From positions 116,339-180,338 of the forward strand of contig NZ_BSSA01000017.1 of NCBI RefSeq assembly GCF_030268885.1: a stretch of DNA of 64,000 nt, given 5' to 3'. Made by a program: the position numbers and the translations under genes. This stretch comes from Kitasatospora phosalacinea. GTDB lineage: Bacteria > Actinomycetota > Actinomycetes > Streptomycetales > Streptomycetaceae. The notes below the pieces were generated by a model. That model saw only the letters and a program-made list of their open reading frames with translations, ran no database searches and had not been told where the DNA came from. Below, piece after piece: positions 8,881 through 16,843 of this stretch (positions within the stretch are counted from its first letter, which is position 1; each line of letters opens with the position of its first letter).

Positions 8881-10083
8881 TCACCGGCCCGCCAGCGGGA
8901 TGGCCGCGGAGACCACGGTGCCCTCGCCCGGGGCGGACTCGACGGTGAGCGTGCCGCCGAGCTGGCGCAGCCGGGCCCGCATCGCGGGCAGGCCGTGGCC
9001 CCGGCTGCCGCCGGCCGCCCAGTCGGTGCGCTCGTCGCGCCCGAGCCGGCCGACCAGGGCGGGGGCGAAGCCGCGGCCGTCGTCCGCGACGTCCAGCACG
9101 GCCTGGTCGCCCAGGTAGGAGAGGGTGATCGAGGCGTGCGCGGCCCCGGCGTGCTCCCTGGTGTTCGCCAGCGCGCCCTGGGCGATCCGCAGCAGGGCGG
9201 ACTGGGCGGCGGCGGGCATCGGGGCGGGCTGTCCGTCCAGGTGGAAGCGGACGGCCAGGCCGCTCTCGGCGGCCTCCCGGTCGGCCAGGGCCTGCAGGGC
9301 GGCCTCCAGGGTGCCCTGCTCCGCGAGGTCGGCCGGGGCGAGGTCGTGGACGAAGCGGCGGGCCTCCGCGAGGTTCCGCGCGGCGATCGCGGCGGCCGTC
9401 CGGACGTGGCCGAGGGCGGCCGCCGGGTCCTGCTGCCACGTCCGCTCCGCGGCCTGGAGCAGCATCTGCTGGCTGGACAGGCCCTGGGCCAGGGTGTCGT
9501 GGATCTCGACGGACAGCCGCTCCCGCTCGGCGAGGGCGCCCTGGCGGCGCTCGACCGCGGCCAGCTCCCGCCGGGTGCGGACCAGGTCGACGATCAGCTT
9601 CCGCTGCCGGGCGCCCTGCCGCTGCATGTACAGGAACACCGCGGTGGCGAGCGCGGCGACCGCCGGGGGCAGCAGCAGCATCGTCGGGTCGAAGCCGCCC
9701 GGCAGGCGCAGCTCGGACACCACCACCAGCACCGTCAGCACCGTGACCAGCGGGATCGCGGCGCGCGGTGGCAGCGCCCGGAGCACCGTGTACACCAGCG
9801 GGACGGCGCACCAGGCGAAGCTGGGCGCCATCAGCACCAGCACCGCCCAGCTCGCCAGCACCGCCGCCAGCCAGGCCGACCGCCGCTCGGACAGCCCCGA
9901 CAGGTGGCCGACGGCCAGCGCCAGGCTCAGCCCCACCACCCACGGCGTCAGCGGGCTGGCGAGGTGGTGCGTCAGGTACCTGGTCAGCGAGGTGCCGAGC
10001 AGCAGCAGGAAGGCCAGCCGCATCACGACGGTCAGCCAGCCCGCGTCCGGGTCCGCGGCCCGGGACAGGGGGTGACGCACCAT
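8881..10083 (-). CDS. senS: Membrane sensor histidine kinase, SenS-like
   Basis: 400 aa. About five membrane helices fill residues 15-160 (RLAFLLLLGTSLTRYL, VVGLSLALAVGHL, WLAAVLASWAVLVLMAP, AIPLVTVLTVLVVVSEL, LPPAVAALATAVFLYM). A HisKA_3 dimerisation domain follows with the phospho-acceptor in ERERLSVEIHDTLAQGLSSQQ, then an HATPase domain with ALANTREHAGA (N box), VADDGRGFAP (G1) and GHGLPAMRARLRQLGG (G2). The ATG at 10083 was preferred over an upstream one because GGAGG lies 8 nt before it. The N-terminal membrane region without a large extracellular domain fits SenS, which is thought to interact with extracellular HbpS. The two genes form an operon with senR. Confidence 0.82.
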   Translation of the reverse strand: MVRHPLSRAADPDAGWLTVVMRLAFLLLLGTSLTRYLTHHLASPLTPWVVGLSLALAVGHLSGLSERRSAWLAAVLASWAVLVLMAPSFAWCAVPLVYTVLRALPPRAAIPLVTVLTVLVVVSELRLPGGFDPTMLLLPPAVAALATAVFLYMQRQGARQRKLIVDLVRTRRELAAVERRQGALAERERLSVEIHDTLAQGLSSQQMLLQAAERTWQQDPAAALGHVRTAAAIAARNLAEARRFVHDLAPADLAEQGTLEAALQALADREAAESGLAVRFHLDGQPAPMPAAAQSALLRIAQGALANTREHAGAAHASITLSYLGDQAVLDVADDGRGFAPALVGRLGRDERTDWAAGGSRGHGLPAMRARLRQLGGTLTVESAPGEGTVVSAAIPLAGR

Positions 10084-10149
10084 GGCCGGCTCCTCCGTTC
10101 CTCCGTGCTCCCTTCGCATGGTGGACCGGGACGGCGGCCCGCACATCCA

Positions 10150-10192
10150 CCGATCGGTTGACACGGATGTCCTCCATCATGCTCCGCGGAGC
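10150..10192. promoter_or_regulatory. Candidate operator/promoter region between senS and hbpS
   Basis: The 231-nt divergent spacer holds a consensus -35 TTGACA (10158-10163), the 8-bp palindrome CCGATCGG (10150-10157) touching it, and the perfect 12-bp palindrome GCTCCGCGGAGC (10181-10192). SenR is known to bind inverted repeats upstream of hbpS, so these are the places to look. I cannot see a convincing -10. Confidence 0.4.
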
Positions 10193-10314
10193 GAGCCGGT
10201 CCGCCGATCCGGGGAGGGGGTGCCGGGGCGAAACATGGAGGGCGAGGCCGGAGAGCACAGGGATCCGGCGCCGAACCGAAACCCGGTCCCCGAACACAGA
10301 AGCAGGAGCCGAAA

Positions 10315-10872
10315 ATGAAGAAGCTGAGCACCCGCACCCGCGTCGTCACCGGTGCCGTTGCGGTCGCCGCGGTCGGAGCCAGCGTCGTCGGCGCCGTCAC
10401 CGCCAGCGCCGAGACCCCGAACGCGGCCCCCGCCACCGCGGTCACCTCCGACGTCCAGAACAAGAACACCTTCCAGTCCACCCACCTGACGGTCGAGGCC
10501 GCCACCAAGGCCGCCCAGGCCAGCCTGGACGCCGCCGCCAAGGCCGGCCAGAAGGTCTCCGTCGCCGTGGTCGACCGCAACGGCAACGTGATCGTCGAGC
10601 TGCGCGGTGACGGCGCCGGCCCGCAGTCCTTCGAGTCGGCCGAGCGCAAGGCCTACACCGCGGTGTCCTGGAACGCCACGACCTCCGAGCTGACCAAGCG
10701 CCTGGCCCAGGCCCCGAACCTGAAGGACATCCCCGGCACCCTGTTCCTGGGCGGCGGCGCCCCGGTCCAGGTCAAGGGCGCCCCGATCGCGGCCGTCGGC
10801 GTGGCCGGCGCCCCCAGCGGCGACCAGGACGAGCAGTTCGCCCAGGCCGGTGTCGCGGCGCTCGACAAGTGA
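10315..10872 (+). CDS. hbpS: Secreted haem-binding/redox-sensing protein, HbpS (GlcG/HbpS family)
   Basis: 185 aa. The N-terminus has a basic region, a hydrophobic core VVTGAVAVAAVGASVVGAV and a likely cleavage after TASA, so the protein is exported. The rest is one GlcG/HbpS (DUF336-type) domain: LTVEAATKAAQASLDAA, VSVAVVDRNGNVIVELRGDGAGPQSFESAERKAYTA, and GTLFLGGGAPVQV-GAPIAAVGVAGA. AGGAG sits 7 nt before the ATG. Known HbpS is an octamer that binds haem and iron and modulates autophosphorylation of SenS under oxidative stress. The divergent kinase and regulator here support the same role. Family identity is firm. The system identity is inferred from context. Confidence 0.85.
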   Translation: MKKLSTRTRVVTGAVAVAAVGASVVGAVTASAETPNAAPATAVTSDVQNKNTFQSTHLTVEAATKAAQASLDAAAKAGQKVSVAVVDRNGNVIVELRGDGAGPQSFESAERKAYTAVSWNATTSELTKRLAQAPNLKDIPGTLFLGGGAPVQVKGAPIAAVGVAGAPSGDQDEQFAQAGVAALDK

Positions 10873-10920
10873 CCCGCCGCGGGTGACGCCGCCGACCGCC
10901 CCCACGGCCCGGCGGTGCAC

Positions 10921-10963
10921 GGCCCCGCGGGCCCGCTCCGGCACGGAGCGGGCCCGCGGGGCC
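10921..10963. terminator. Bidirectional hairpin terminator after hbpS
   Basis: Perfect 20-bp stem (10921-10940 with 10944-10963) and a 3-nt loop GCA, very GC-rich, between the convergent hbpS and the small membrane-protein gene. Confidence 0.85.
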
Positions 10964-10981
10964 CCTCGGCGTCCGCCCGGC

Positions 10982-11416
10982 TCAGTCCTCCCGGTAGACG
11001 GCCAGGGCCCAGATCACGAACACGTCCAGCGCGATGATGACCACGGACCACAGCGGGTAGTACGGCAGGTCCAGGAAGTTGCCGATCAGCCCGAGCGAGA
11101 CCAGGAAGATACCGGCGATCCGGGCCCAGGCAGCCCCCTTGATCACGAAGAAGCCGACCAGGGCGATCAGCACGCCGATCACCAGGTGGATCCAGCCCCA
11201 GGAGGTCAGATCGAACCGGAAGACGTACCGGGGCGTGGTGACGAACACGTCGTCCTCGGCGATCGCCATGATGCCGCGGAACACCTCCAGGATGCCGCCC
11301 ACCAGCATGATCACACCGGCGAACAGCACCATCCCGGAGACCCAGCCCCTGTTGGGAGGCCGGTGGGTGGCGCTCGCGGGCGGCGGCGTTGCGGTCGGAC
11401 CGACAGACGAGCTCAT
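10982..11416 (-). CDS. Small four-helix membrane protein (DUF7144-like)
   Basis: 144 aa. A Ser/Pro/Thr-rich cytoplasmic start is followed by about four hydrophobic helices (GMVLFAGVIMLVGGILEVFRGIMAI, WIHLVIGVLIALVGFFVIKGAAWA, IAGIFLVSLGLIGNFLDLPYYP, VVIIALDVFVIWALAVY). The conserved EVFRGIMAIAEDDVFV and YVFRFDLTSWGWIHL belong to a widespread actinobacterial membrane family of unknown function. The ATG at 11416 has AGGAGG 4 nt upstream, which settles the start. It is divergent from the phosphatase gene at 11633. Confidence 0.8.
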   Translation of the reverse strand: MSSSVGPTATPPPASATHRPPNRGWVSGMVLFAGVIMLVGGILEVFRGIMAIAEDDVFVTTPRYVFRFDLTSWGWIHLVIGVLIALVGFFVIKGAAWARIAGIFLVSLGLIGNFLDLPYYPLWSVVIIALDVFVIWALAVYRED

Positions 11417-11632
11417 GGAACCTCCTAGGCCGAAGCAGGTCTTGCTCCCGACCCTCCGCCACCCTCCGCCTCCGGGCATTCGGGCGACTCCGTCCGGGTG
11501 AACGCCGCCGCCCCGCCCCCCGCCCCGGACGGGGCGCCCGGCACCGGATCGCCCCGGGCCGCGCCGCTGGGTTTACTGGTCACAGCGCCGGCTCCCCGGC
11601 GTCCGAGCACCCGGCGAGGAGGTGCGCCAGCC

Positions 11633-13378
11633 ATGACCGACGAGCTCTGGAGTGCCCTGCCCCGCCCGCTGCGCCAGGTCCTGGACGGCACCGCCGCCGG
11701 GATCGCCGTCCTCGACACCGAGCTGCGCTACCACTACGTCAACCCCGCCCTGGCCGGGATGAACGGCGTCCCCGCCGAGCAGCACCTCGGCCGCACCATC
11801 GCCGAACTCCTCCCCGACGTCGACGCCCGGGAGGACGTGCTGCGCGCCGTGCTCGCCGACGGCCGCACCCGCGAGACCACCTCCAGCGGCCGCACCCGGG
11901 CCGCCGCCCCGCTGCACCGGCGCTACTGGCACGGCGCCTACCACCGGATCGACGCCGAGGACGGCCGCCCGCTCGGCCTGGTCGGCATCGTCCTGGAGGT
12001 CACCGCCTCCCGCCGGCAGCAGCACGAACTCGAACAGGCGAGGTCCCGGCTGGCCCTGCTGGACGCCGCCGCGACCCAGGTCGGCACCACCCTCGACGTC
12101 GACACCACCTGCGGCGAACTCGCCGCCTTCCTGGTCGACCACCTCGCCGACGCCGCCACCGTCGAACTCCTCCCGCACCCCGACAGCCCGCACGCCCGCC
12201 CCCGCCCCGACGGCGGCCGCCGACTGCGCCGCGCCGCCCTGGCCGCCGTCCCCGGGCTGCTCGCCGCGGTCCGCCGGTTCGGCGACCGCGGGGAGCACGT
12301 CGACTACCAGCCCGGCTCGGCGATCCCGCGCTGCCTGGACAGCGGCCGCCCCGTCGTCGAGAACCTGCTGGGCGACGAGGAACTGAGCCGCTCCGCCCCC
12401 AACGCCGAACGCGTCGCGCGGTACCGGGAGATCGGCATCCACTCCGGCATGATCGTGCCGCTCACCGCCCGCGGGCACCGGATCGGCACCGTCACCCTGA
12501 TGCGGGCCGGCGCCTCCCCCGCGTTCACCGAGGACGACGCCGTCGCCGCCCAGGACCTGGCCGGCCGCACCGCGATCACCCTCGACAACGCCAGCCGCTA
12601 CAGCCGCGAGCACGCCGTCGCCGCCGACCTGCAGCGCGCCATGCTCGCCGAACCCGGCCGCCCCCACCCCGACGTCGACGTCGCCTTCCGCTACCGCCCG
12701 GCCGGGACGGGCGCGCTGGTCGGCGGCGACTGGTACGAGACGGTGGCGCTGCCCGACGGGCGCACCGTCCTCGCCATCGGCGACGTGATGGGCCACGGCA
12801 TCGAGGCCGCCACCCACATGAGCCACTACCAGGCGATGCTGCGCGCCATGGCCCTGCTCGAACCCACCGCCGACCGGCTGCTGGCCCGGCTCGACCACCT
12901 CGCCTGCGAGGTCCACGACTACCGGCCCTCCACCTGCCTGGTGGTCTACGCCGAACCCGCCCGCGGCCGGTACGCGCTGGCCAGCGCGGGCCACCTGCCG
13001 CCCGCCGTGGTCCGCCCCGGCGGGGAGCTCGCGCTGCTCCCGGTCGAGCCCGGCCCCCCGCTCGGCACCGGCCTGAGCGGCTACGTCCCGACCACCGTCG
13101 TCCTGCCGCCCGAGCACGCCCTGCTGCTGTACACCGACGGCCTGGTCGAGCGCCGCGACGAGGACATCGACCGCTCGCTGGAGCGGTTGACCGCCCTGCG
13201 GCTGCCCCCCGGCGCGGGCCCTGTCCCGCTGCTGGACGCCGTCCTGGCGCACGCCCCCGACCCCGCCGAGGACGACATCGCGCTGCTCGCCGCCGCCCCC
13301 GCCGCCCCGCGCCCGGGCCGCCGCCGCGGGGAGGTGCTCGCCGTGCTGACCGGCGGCCGCCGGGACGCGCGGCGCTGA
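11633..13378 (+). CDS. PAS-GAF-SpoIIE (PP2C) serine phosphatase
   Basis: 581 aa cytoplasmic signalling protein. A PAS fold occupies about 10-125 (GIAVLDTELRYHYVNPALAGMNG), a GAF domain about 135-330 (VGTTLDVDTTCGELAAFLVDHLAD; GIHSGMIVPLTARGHRIGTVTLM), and a SpoIIE-type PP2C phosphatase about 350-560 (VGGDWYETVALPDGRTVLAIGDVMGHGIEAA, TCLVVYAEP, SAGHLPPAVV, LLYTDGLVERR). Metal-binding aspartates are in GGDWY, GDVMGHG and YTDGL. Such proteins often dephosphorylate anti-anti-sigma factors. Streptomycetes carry dozens, so the partner cannot be named. GGAGG precedes the ATG by 10 nt. There is no kinase (RsbW-like) domain, unlike some relatives. Confidence 0.88.
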   Translation: MTDELWSALPRPLRQVLDGTAAGIAVLDTELRYHYVNPALAGMNGVPAEQHLGRTIAELLPDVDAREDVLRAVLADGRTRETTSSGRTRAAAPLHRRYWHGAYHRIDAEDGRPLGLVGIVLEVTASRRQQHELEQARSRLALLDAAATQVGTTLDVDTTCGELAAFLVDHLADAATVELLPHPDSPHARPRPDGGRRLRRAALAAVPGLLAAVRRFGDRGEHVDYQPGSAIPRCLDSGRPVVENLLGDEELSRSAPNAERVARYREIGIHSGMIVPLTARGHRIGTVTLMRAGASPAFTEDDAVAAQDLAGRTAITLDNASRYSREHAVAADLQRAMLAEPGRPHPDVDVAFRYRPAGTGALVGGDWYETVALPDGRTVLAIGDVMGHGIEAATHMSHYQAMLRAMALLEPTADRLLARLDHLACEVHDYRPSTCLVVYAEPARGRYALASAGHLPPAVVRPGGELALLPVEPGPPLGTGLSGYVPTTVVLPPEHALLLYTDGLVERRDEDIDRSLERLTALRLPPGAGPVPLLDAVLAHAPDPAEDDIALLAAAPAAPRPGRRRGEVLAVLTGGRRDARR

Positions 13379-13394
13379 CCCGCCGCCCGTGGCC

Positions 13395-14429
13395 TCAGGG
13401 CGCGACGGGCAGCAGGACGCGCAGGGCGAAGGCGCGCAGCGCGGCCAGCCGGGCGCGGTCCCAGCCGTGGTAGACGGCGTTGCTGCACAGCACCACGTAG
13501 CGGCGGGTGCGCGGGGCCAGGTAGAGGCTGGTGCCGGTGAACCCGTGGTGGTACGCCACCGAGCCGTCCGCGGTGACGATCCAGGCCAGGCCGCGGTGCA
13601 GGCCGGGCTCGACCGGGGTGCGCGGGCGGCGGCTCAGCGCGAACCACTCGGGCAGCGGGCCGTCCGCCCCGAGCAGGTGCTCGGCGTAGGCGGCCAGGTC
13701 GGCGGCGGTGGAGAACACCCCGGCGTGCCCGGCCACCCCGCCCAGCAGGGCCGCGCTCGGGTCGTGCGGCAGGCCCCACGTCCGGGGCGCGCCGCGCAGC
13801 CGCTGCTCGGTCGGGGCCAGCTGCGGGTCGCGCGGCAGCGGGCCGTACGCGGTGGCGGTCAGGCCGAGGCCGCGCCAGAGCTCCTCGGCGAGCTCGGACA
13901 GCGGACGGCCCAGCAGCTCGGGCAGCAGCAGGCCGAGCAGGACGAATCCGCGGTCGACGTACCGGTGGTGCGCGCCGGGGACGGAGACCAGCGGTTCGGC
14001 GCACAGGTGCTCGGCCAGCGGCCGCCCGGTGTGCTGGTAGCGGGCCAGGCCGGTCTGCGGGAGCAGGCCCGCGGTGTGGCTCAGCAGTTGGCTGACGGTC
14101 AACTCGCTTCCGGGGGATGGGAGTTGCGGGAAGGCGGCGCGCAGCGGGGCGTCCAGGTCGAGGCGTCCGGCGCGGACGGCGGCGCCGACCAGCGGCCAGG
14201 TGGCGAGCACCTTGGTGAGCGAGGCCAGGTCGTAGCGGGTGTGCTCGTCGGGGCGGGCGTCGCCGCACTCGGGGGCGACCGCCCCGCGGGCCGCCACCGC
14301 CCGCCCGGCCCCGGCCTGCCCGACCACCAGCACCCCGCCTGGGAACTGCCCGCCCTCCACCGCCTCCCCCAGGACGGCGCCCAGCGCGGCGGCGGTGGCG
14401 GCGGCCCACTCCTGCGGTTCGGCCGGCAC
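13395..14429 (-). CDS. Beta-lactamase-family serine hydrolase (class C-like fold)
   Basis: 344 aa. Beta-lactamase/transpeptidase-like fold: the nucleophile motif S70-L-T-K73 in YDLASLTKVLATWP, the second motif Tyr157-Val-Asp159 in place of the usual Y-x-N, and a C-terminal HHGFTGTSLYLAP matching the HxG strand. No signal peptide is visible, so it is probably cytoplasmic. Such proteins act as esterases, D-aminopeptidases or carboxypeptidases as often as beta-lactamases. The GTG at 14429 has AGGAGG 7 nt upstream and is preferred to in-frame upstream starts that lack one. It is convergent with the phosphatase gene, 16 nt apart. Confidence 0.82.
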   Translation of the reverse strand: MPAEPQEWAAATAAALGAVLGEAVEGGQFPGGVLVVGQAGAGRAVAARGAVAPECGDARPDEHTRYDLASLTKVLATWPLVGAAVRAGRLDLDAPLRAAFPQLPSPGSELTVSQLLSHTAGLLPQTGLARYQHTGRPLAEHLCAEPLVSVPGAHHRYVDRGFVLLGLLLPELLGRPLSELAEELWRGLGLTATAYGPLPRDPQLAPTEQRLRGAPRTWGLPHDPSAALLGGVAGHAGVFSTAADLAAYAEHLLGADGPLPEWFALSRRPRTPVEPGLHRGLAWIVTADGSVAYHHGFTGTSLYLAPRTRRYVVLCSNAVYHGWDRARLAALRAFALRVLLPVAP

Positions 14430-14605
14430 GGTGCTCCCTCCTGCGGAATCCTCCCCCGGATTGTCGCCCGCCCCGGGCGCCGCGGCCAGAGCGCCGGGCC
14501 GGCCTCTCCTCAGGAGCGGTGAGCGGACGGCGAGTTGAGCACCTCGGCTGCGGCCGGGGTCCGGCCCGGCGGGCACGGCGAGGAGGGGCCGCGGTCGGAA
14601 GGGGG

Positions 14606-14656
14606 TTGTCGTCCGATAGTTAGCGATATATCGTCGAGGTATCGAGATGCTTCGAT
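14606..14656 (+). promoter_or_regulatory. Promoter and operator of the PadR gene
   Basis: TTGTCG (14606-14611), a 17-nt spacer and TATCGT (14629-14634) make a good sigma-70-type promoter. The perfect palindrome CGATATATCG (14624-14633) overlaps the -10 and a second inverted repeat ATCGA-n6-TCGAT (14641-14656) lies at the expected start point. These AT-rich palindromes resemble PadR operators, so autorepression is likely. Confidence 0.6.
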
Positions 14657-14694
14657 GAGCGGAGCGTCCGTTTCCCGAGAGACAGGTGTGTGTC

Positions 14695-15375
14695 ATGCGG
14701 TACGACAAGCGTTTCGGTGGAGAAGGTCGGCGTCGCTGGGCCGAGGGCCCGGGGCGGCCGGGTCGGGCGGGGGTGCCCGGCGAGGGGGTCGACGAGTTCG
14801 AGGTGCGGGCGGCGTTCGGGCCGTTCGGGGTGCCGGGGCGGCCGATGCCGCCGTTCGGGCCGGGGTTCGGGCCGCGCGGCCGCGGGTTCGGCGGGCACGG
14901 TCCGCGCGGGCACGGGGGCGGGCGGCGCGGGGGGCGGGCCAGGCGCGGTGACGTGCGGGCCTCGTTGCTGGCGCTGCTGCGGGAGCGGCCGATGCACGGC
15001 TACGAGATGATCACCGAGATCGGCGAGCGCACCGGCGGGGTCTGGCGGCCCAGCCCGGGGTCGGTCTACCCGACCCTCCAGCTGCTGGAGGAGGAGGGGC
15101 TGGTCAGGGCCAACGAGGAGTCCGGCAAGAAGCTGTTCGAACTGACCGAGCAGGGCCGGGCCGAGGCCGAGCAGGCCGGGGCGTCCCCGTGGGACGAGGC
15201 CGGCCGGCGGGACGACTGGGAGGCCGTGCAGGAGGTCGGCGCCGCGCTCGCGGCGGTGGACCACGCGGTGCGGCAGGTCATGATGACCGGCACCGAGGAG
15301 CAGCGGGCCAAGGGTCTCGCGGTGCTGGCCGAGGCGAAGAAGAAGCTCTACCTGATCCTGGCCGAGGAGGACTGA
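14695..15375 (+). CDS. PadR-family transcriptional regulator with disordered Gly/Arg-rich N-terminus
   Basis: 226 aa. Residues 86-165 are a PadR winged helix: VRASLLALLRERPMHGYEMITEIGERTG, WRPSPGSVYPTLQLLEEEGLV and KKLFELTEQGR. A C-terminal helical part (about 180-226) would dimerise. The first ~85 residues are unusual: repeated GPFG, GFGPRGRGFGG, GHGPRGHGGGRRGGRARR, a low-complexity Gly/Arg/Pro region likely to be disordered. The start could be the ATG at 14695 or the GTG at 14686. Neither has a strong ribosome site. PadR proteins usually repress a nearby exporter or detoxification gene, but no such target is adjacent here, so the clearest candidate target is its own promoter. Confidence 0.85.
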   Translation: MRYDKRFGGEGRRRWAEGPGRPGRAGVPGEGVDEFEVRAAFGPFGVPGRPMPPFGPGFGPRGRGFGGHGPRGHGGGRRGGRARRGDVRASLLALLRERPMHGYEMITEIGERTGGVWRPSPGSVYPTLQLLEEEGLVRANEESGKKLFELTEQGRAEAEQAGASPWDEAGRRDDWEAVQEVGAALAAVDHAVRQVMMTGTEEQRAKGLAVLAEAKKKLYLILAEED

Positions 15376-15406
15376 GCCCCGCCGGGCCCGCCGCGGGGGA
15401 GGCCGC

Positions 15407-15622
15407 TCAGGCGTCGGGGTCGTACTCGTAGCGCCAGCGGTACCGCCCCCTGGCGTCGTGCTCCTTGGCGCGGCGGTAGACCAGGGTGGTGGCCGGGGTG
15501 TCCCCGTGCGCGGGGACGGGCACCCGGTAGACCTTGGGGACGTTGTGGGTCATGCCCAGCAGGACCGGCAGGACCCGGCCGTCCAGCGGTCCTCCGACGA
15601 ACTCGGTGTCGGCGCTCTTCAT
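15407..15622 (-). CDS. Small conserved hypothetical protein
   Basis: 71 aa, no membrane segment or signal. The front reads MKSADTEFVGGPLDGRVLPV and the end RGRYRWRYEYDPDA. The TEFVGGPLDGR start and the Tyr/Arg-rich end are shared in outline with the small protein at 57763-58005, so the two are probably distant paralogues of an actinobacterial family of unknown role. The ATG at 15622 is 6 nt after TACCCT and has no ribosome site, suggesting a leaderless message. Confidence 0.65.
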   Translation of the reverse strand: MKSADTEFVGGPLDGRVLPVLLGMTHNVPKVYRVPVPAHGDTPATTLVYRRAKEHDARGRYRWRYEYDPDA

Positions 15623-16052
15623 CCGACCAGGGTAGGCGCGGCGCGGGGCGTCCGGAGCGTCCGGGTGTGTCCGTTCCGCAGCGGGGGCGTGGCGGGAGCG
15701 TGGAGCGGGTGTGACGGGGGAGGCACCGCCCCCGGTCATGGGGAGGGCTCCGGGAGCCTTATCCTGCTACGTACGCCCCCGGGGTCCACCCGGGTCCGCG
15801 GGCCCGTACGGGCCGGGCGGGGTGCGCCGAGGTGCGCTCGCCCGCCGAGCGCGCGACTCTCGTGCTCCGTACCCGACCCCCGGACGCCGGCCGCCCGGAG
15901 ACCCCGTGCGGGTCGGCGGCAGGACGCCCCCGCGTGCGGTGCACCCCCTCGGGAAGCAGTGCGCCGCTCCGTGCGTTGGCGTCGGTTGTTGCGTAGGTGG
16001 CCGTGCCGTACCTGGCGCGGCAGCTCAGGCAGGTGCGTGCGGAAGGGGCCAG
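15623..16052. other. Intergenic region without a recognised gene
   Basis: 430 nt between divergent genes. It contains TACCCT at 15629-15634 (minus-strand -10 box for the 71-aa gene) and a GGAAGGGG ribosome site just before 16053. Reading frames across it lack homology signals and are rejected. No terminator or repeat was recognised. Confidence 0.5.
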
Positions 16053-16751
16053 ATGGAAGCCAGCAGCAGGTGGACGTCCTGGTGGCGGCGGGGCGGACGG
16101 GATCGTCCGGAGGCCGCCGGAGCGGACGCGGCCGCGCGGCTGGACCTGCTGCTGGGGGCGGTGGGCGCGGGGTTCCCGGTGGCGCCCGCGGCGCACCCGG
16201 CCGGGCACCGGTGCTCGTGCGACCGGGTCGGCTGTCCGGCCCCGGCCCAGCACCCGCTCTCCTTCGCCTGGCAGTCCCAGGCCACCACCGACGCCGAGCA
16301 GTTGACGCGCTGGCTGGCCCGCGACCCGGAGGCGAACTTCGTCACCGCGACCGGCCGCGCGCACGACGTGCTGGACGTGCCGGCCGAGGCGGGCGTGCTC
16401 GCCCTGGAGCGGCTGGAGGCGCTGGGCGCGGTCGGCCCGGTGGCCGCGGTCGGCGCCGACCGGTACCTGTTCTTCACCGCGACCCGCGGCACCCCGCAGG
16501 ACGAGGACGAGTGGTGGACCAGCGCGCTGGACTCCACCCCCGACACCGTCTCCGAGCACCCCGGCCTGCGCTGGCACTGCCGCGGCTCGTACACCCTCGT
16601 CCCGCCCGCCGCGCTGCCGGACGGCTCCGAGGTGCGCTGGCTGCGCGGCCCCGAGCGCCCGCTGCCGGACCCGCTGCGGGTGCTGGACGTGCTGACCGAC
16701 GCGTGCACCGAGGTCGGCGCGGTGGCCCAGGAGCAGTGGCTGATCGGCTGA
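16053..16751 (+). CDS. Stand-alone primase-polymerase (Prim-Pol N-terminal) domain protein
   Basis: 232 aa, matching the bifunctional DNA primase/polymerase N-terminal domain. The motif GFPVAPAAHPAGHRCSCDRVGC-AP-QHPLSFAWQSQATTDAEQLTRWLARDPEANFVTATGRAHDVLDVP contains the conserved Pro-x-x-Gly zinc-like Cys/His cluster and the DVLDVP strand that carries active-site acids in replicative Prim-Pols. The usual helicase half is absent, so its role (repair synthesis, priming or none) is unknown. The same gene sits beside methionine aminopeptidase in other streptomycetes as I recall it, so it looks vertically inherited rather than phage-derived. It is convergent with map across a strong terminator. 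Confidence 0.75.
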   Translation: MEASSRWTSWWRRGGRDRPEAAGADAAARLDLLLGAVGAGFPVAPAAHPAGHRCSCDRVGCPAPAQHPLSFAWQSQATTDAEQLTRWLARDPEANFVTATGRAHDVLDVPAEAGVLALERLEALGAVGPVAAVGADRYLFFTATRGTPQDEDEWWTSALDSTPDTVSEHPGLRWHCRGSYTLVPPAALPDGSEVRWLRGPERPLPDPLRVLDVLTDACTEVGAVAQEQWLIG

Positions 16752-16780
16752 GCCCGCGCAGGAACCGCAGGAACGATACG

Positions 16781-16827
16781 GCGGCGGCCCGCCACCCCCT
16801 CCGCGCGAGGGGGTGGCGGGCCGCCGC
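16781..16827. terminator. Bidirectional terminator between prim-pol gene and map
   Basis: Perfect 21-bp stem (16781-16801 with 16807-16827), 5-nt loop CGCGC, between convergent genes. No T-run. Confidence 0.85.
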
Positions 16828-16843
16828 CGCGTCGTCCGGCCGG

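Noticed and set aside
10158..10186. A full promoter with TTGACA for hbpS
   Set aside because: The -35 is perfect but no -10 lies at 16-18 nt, so only the region and its palindromes are listed.
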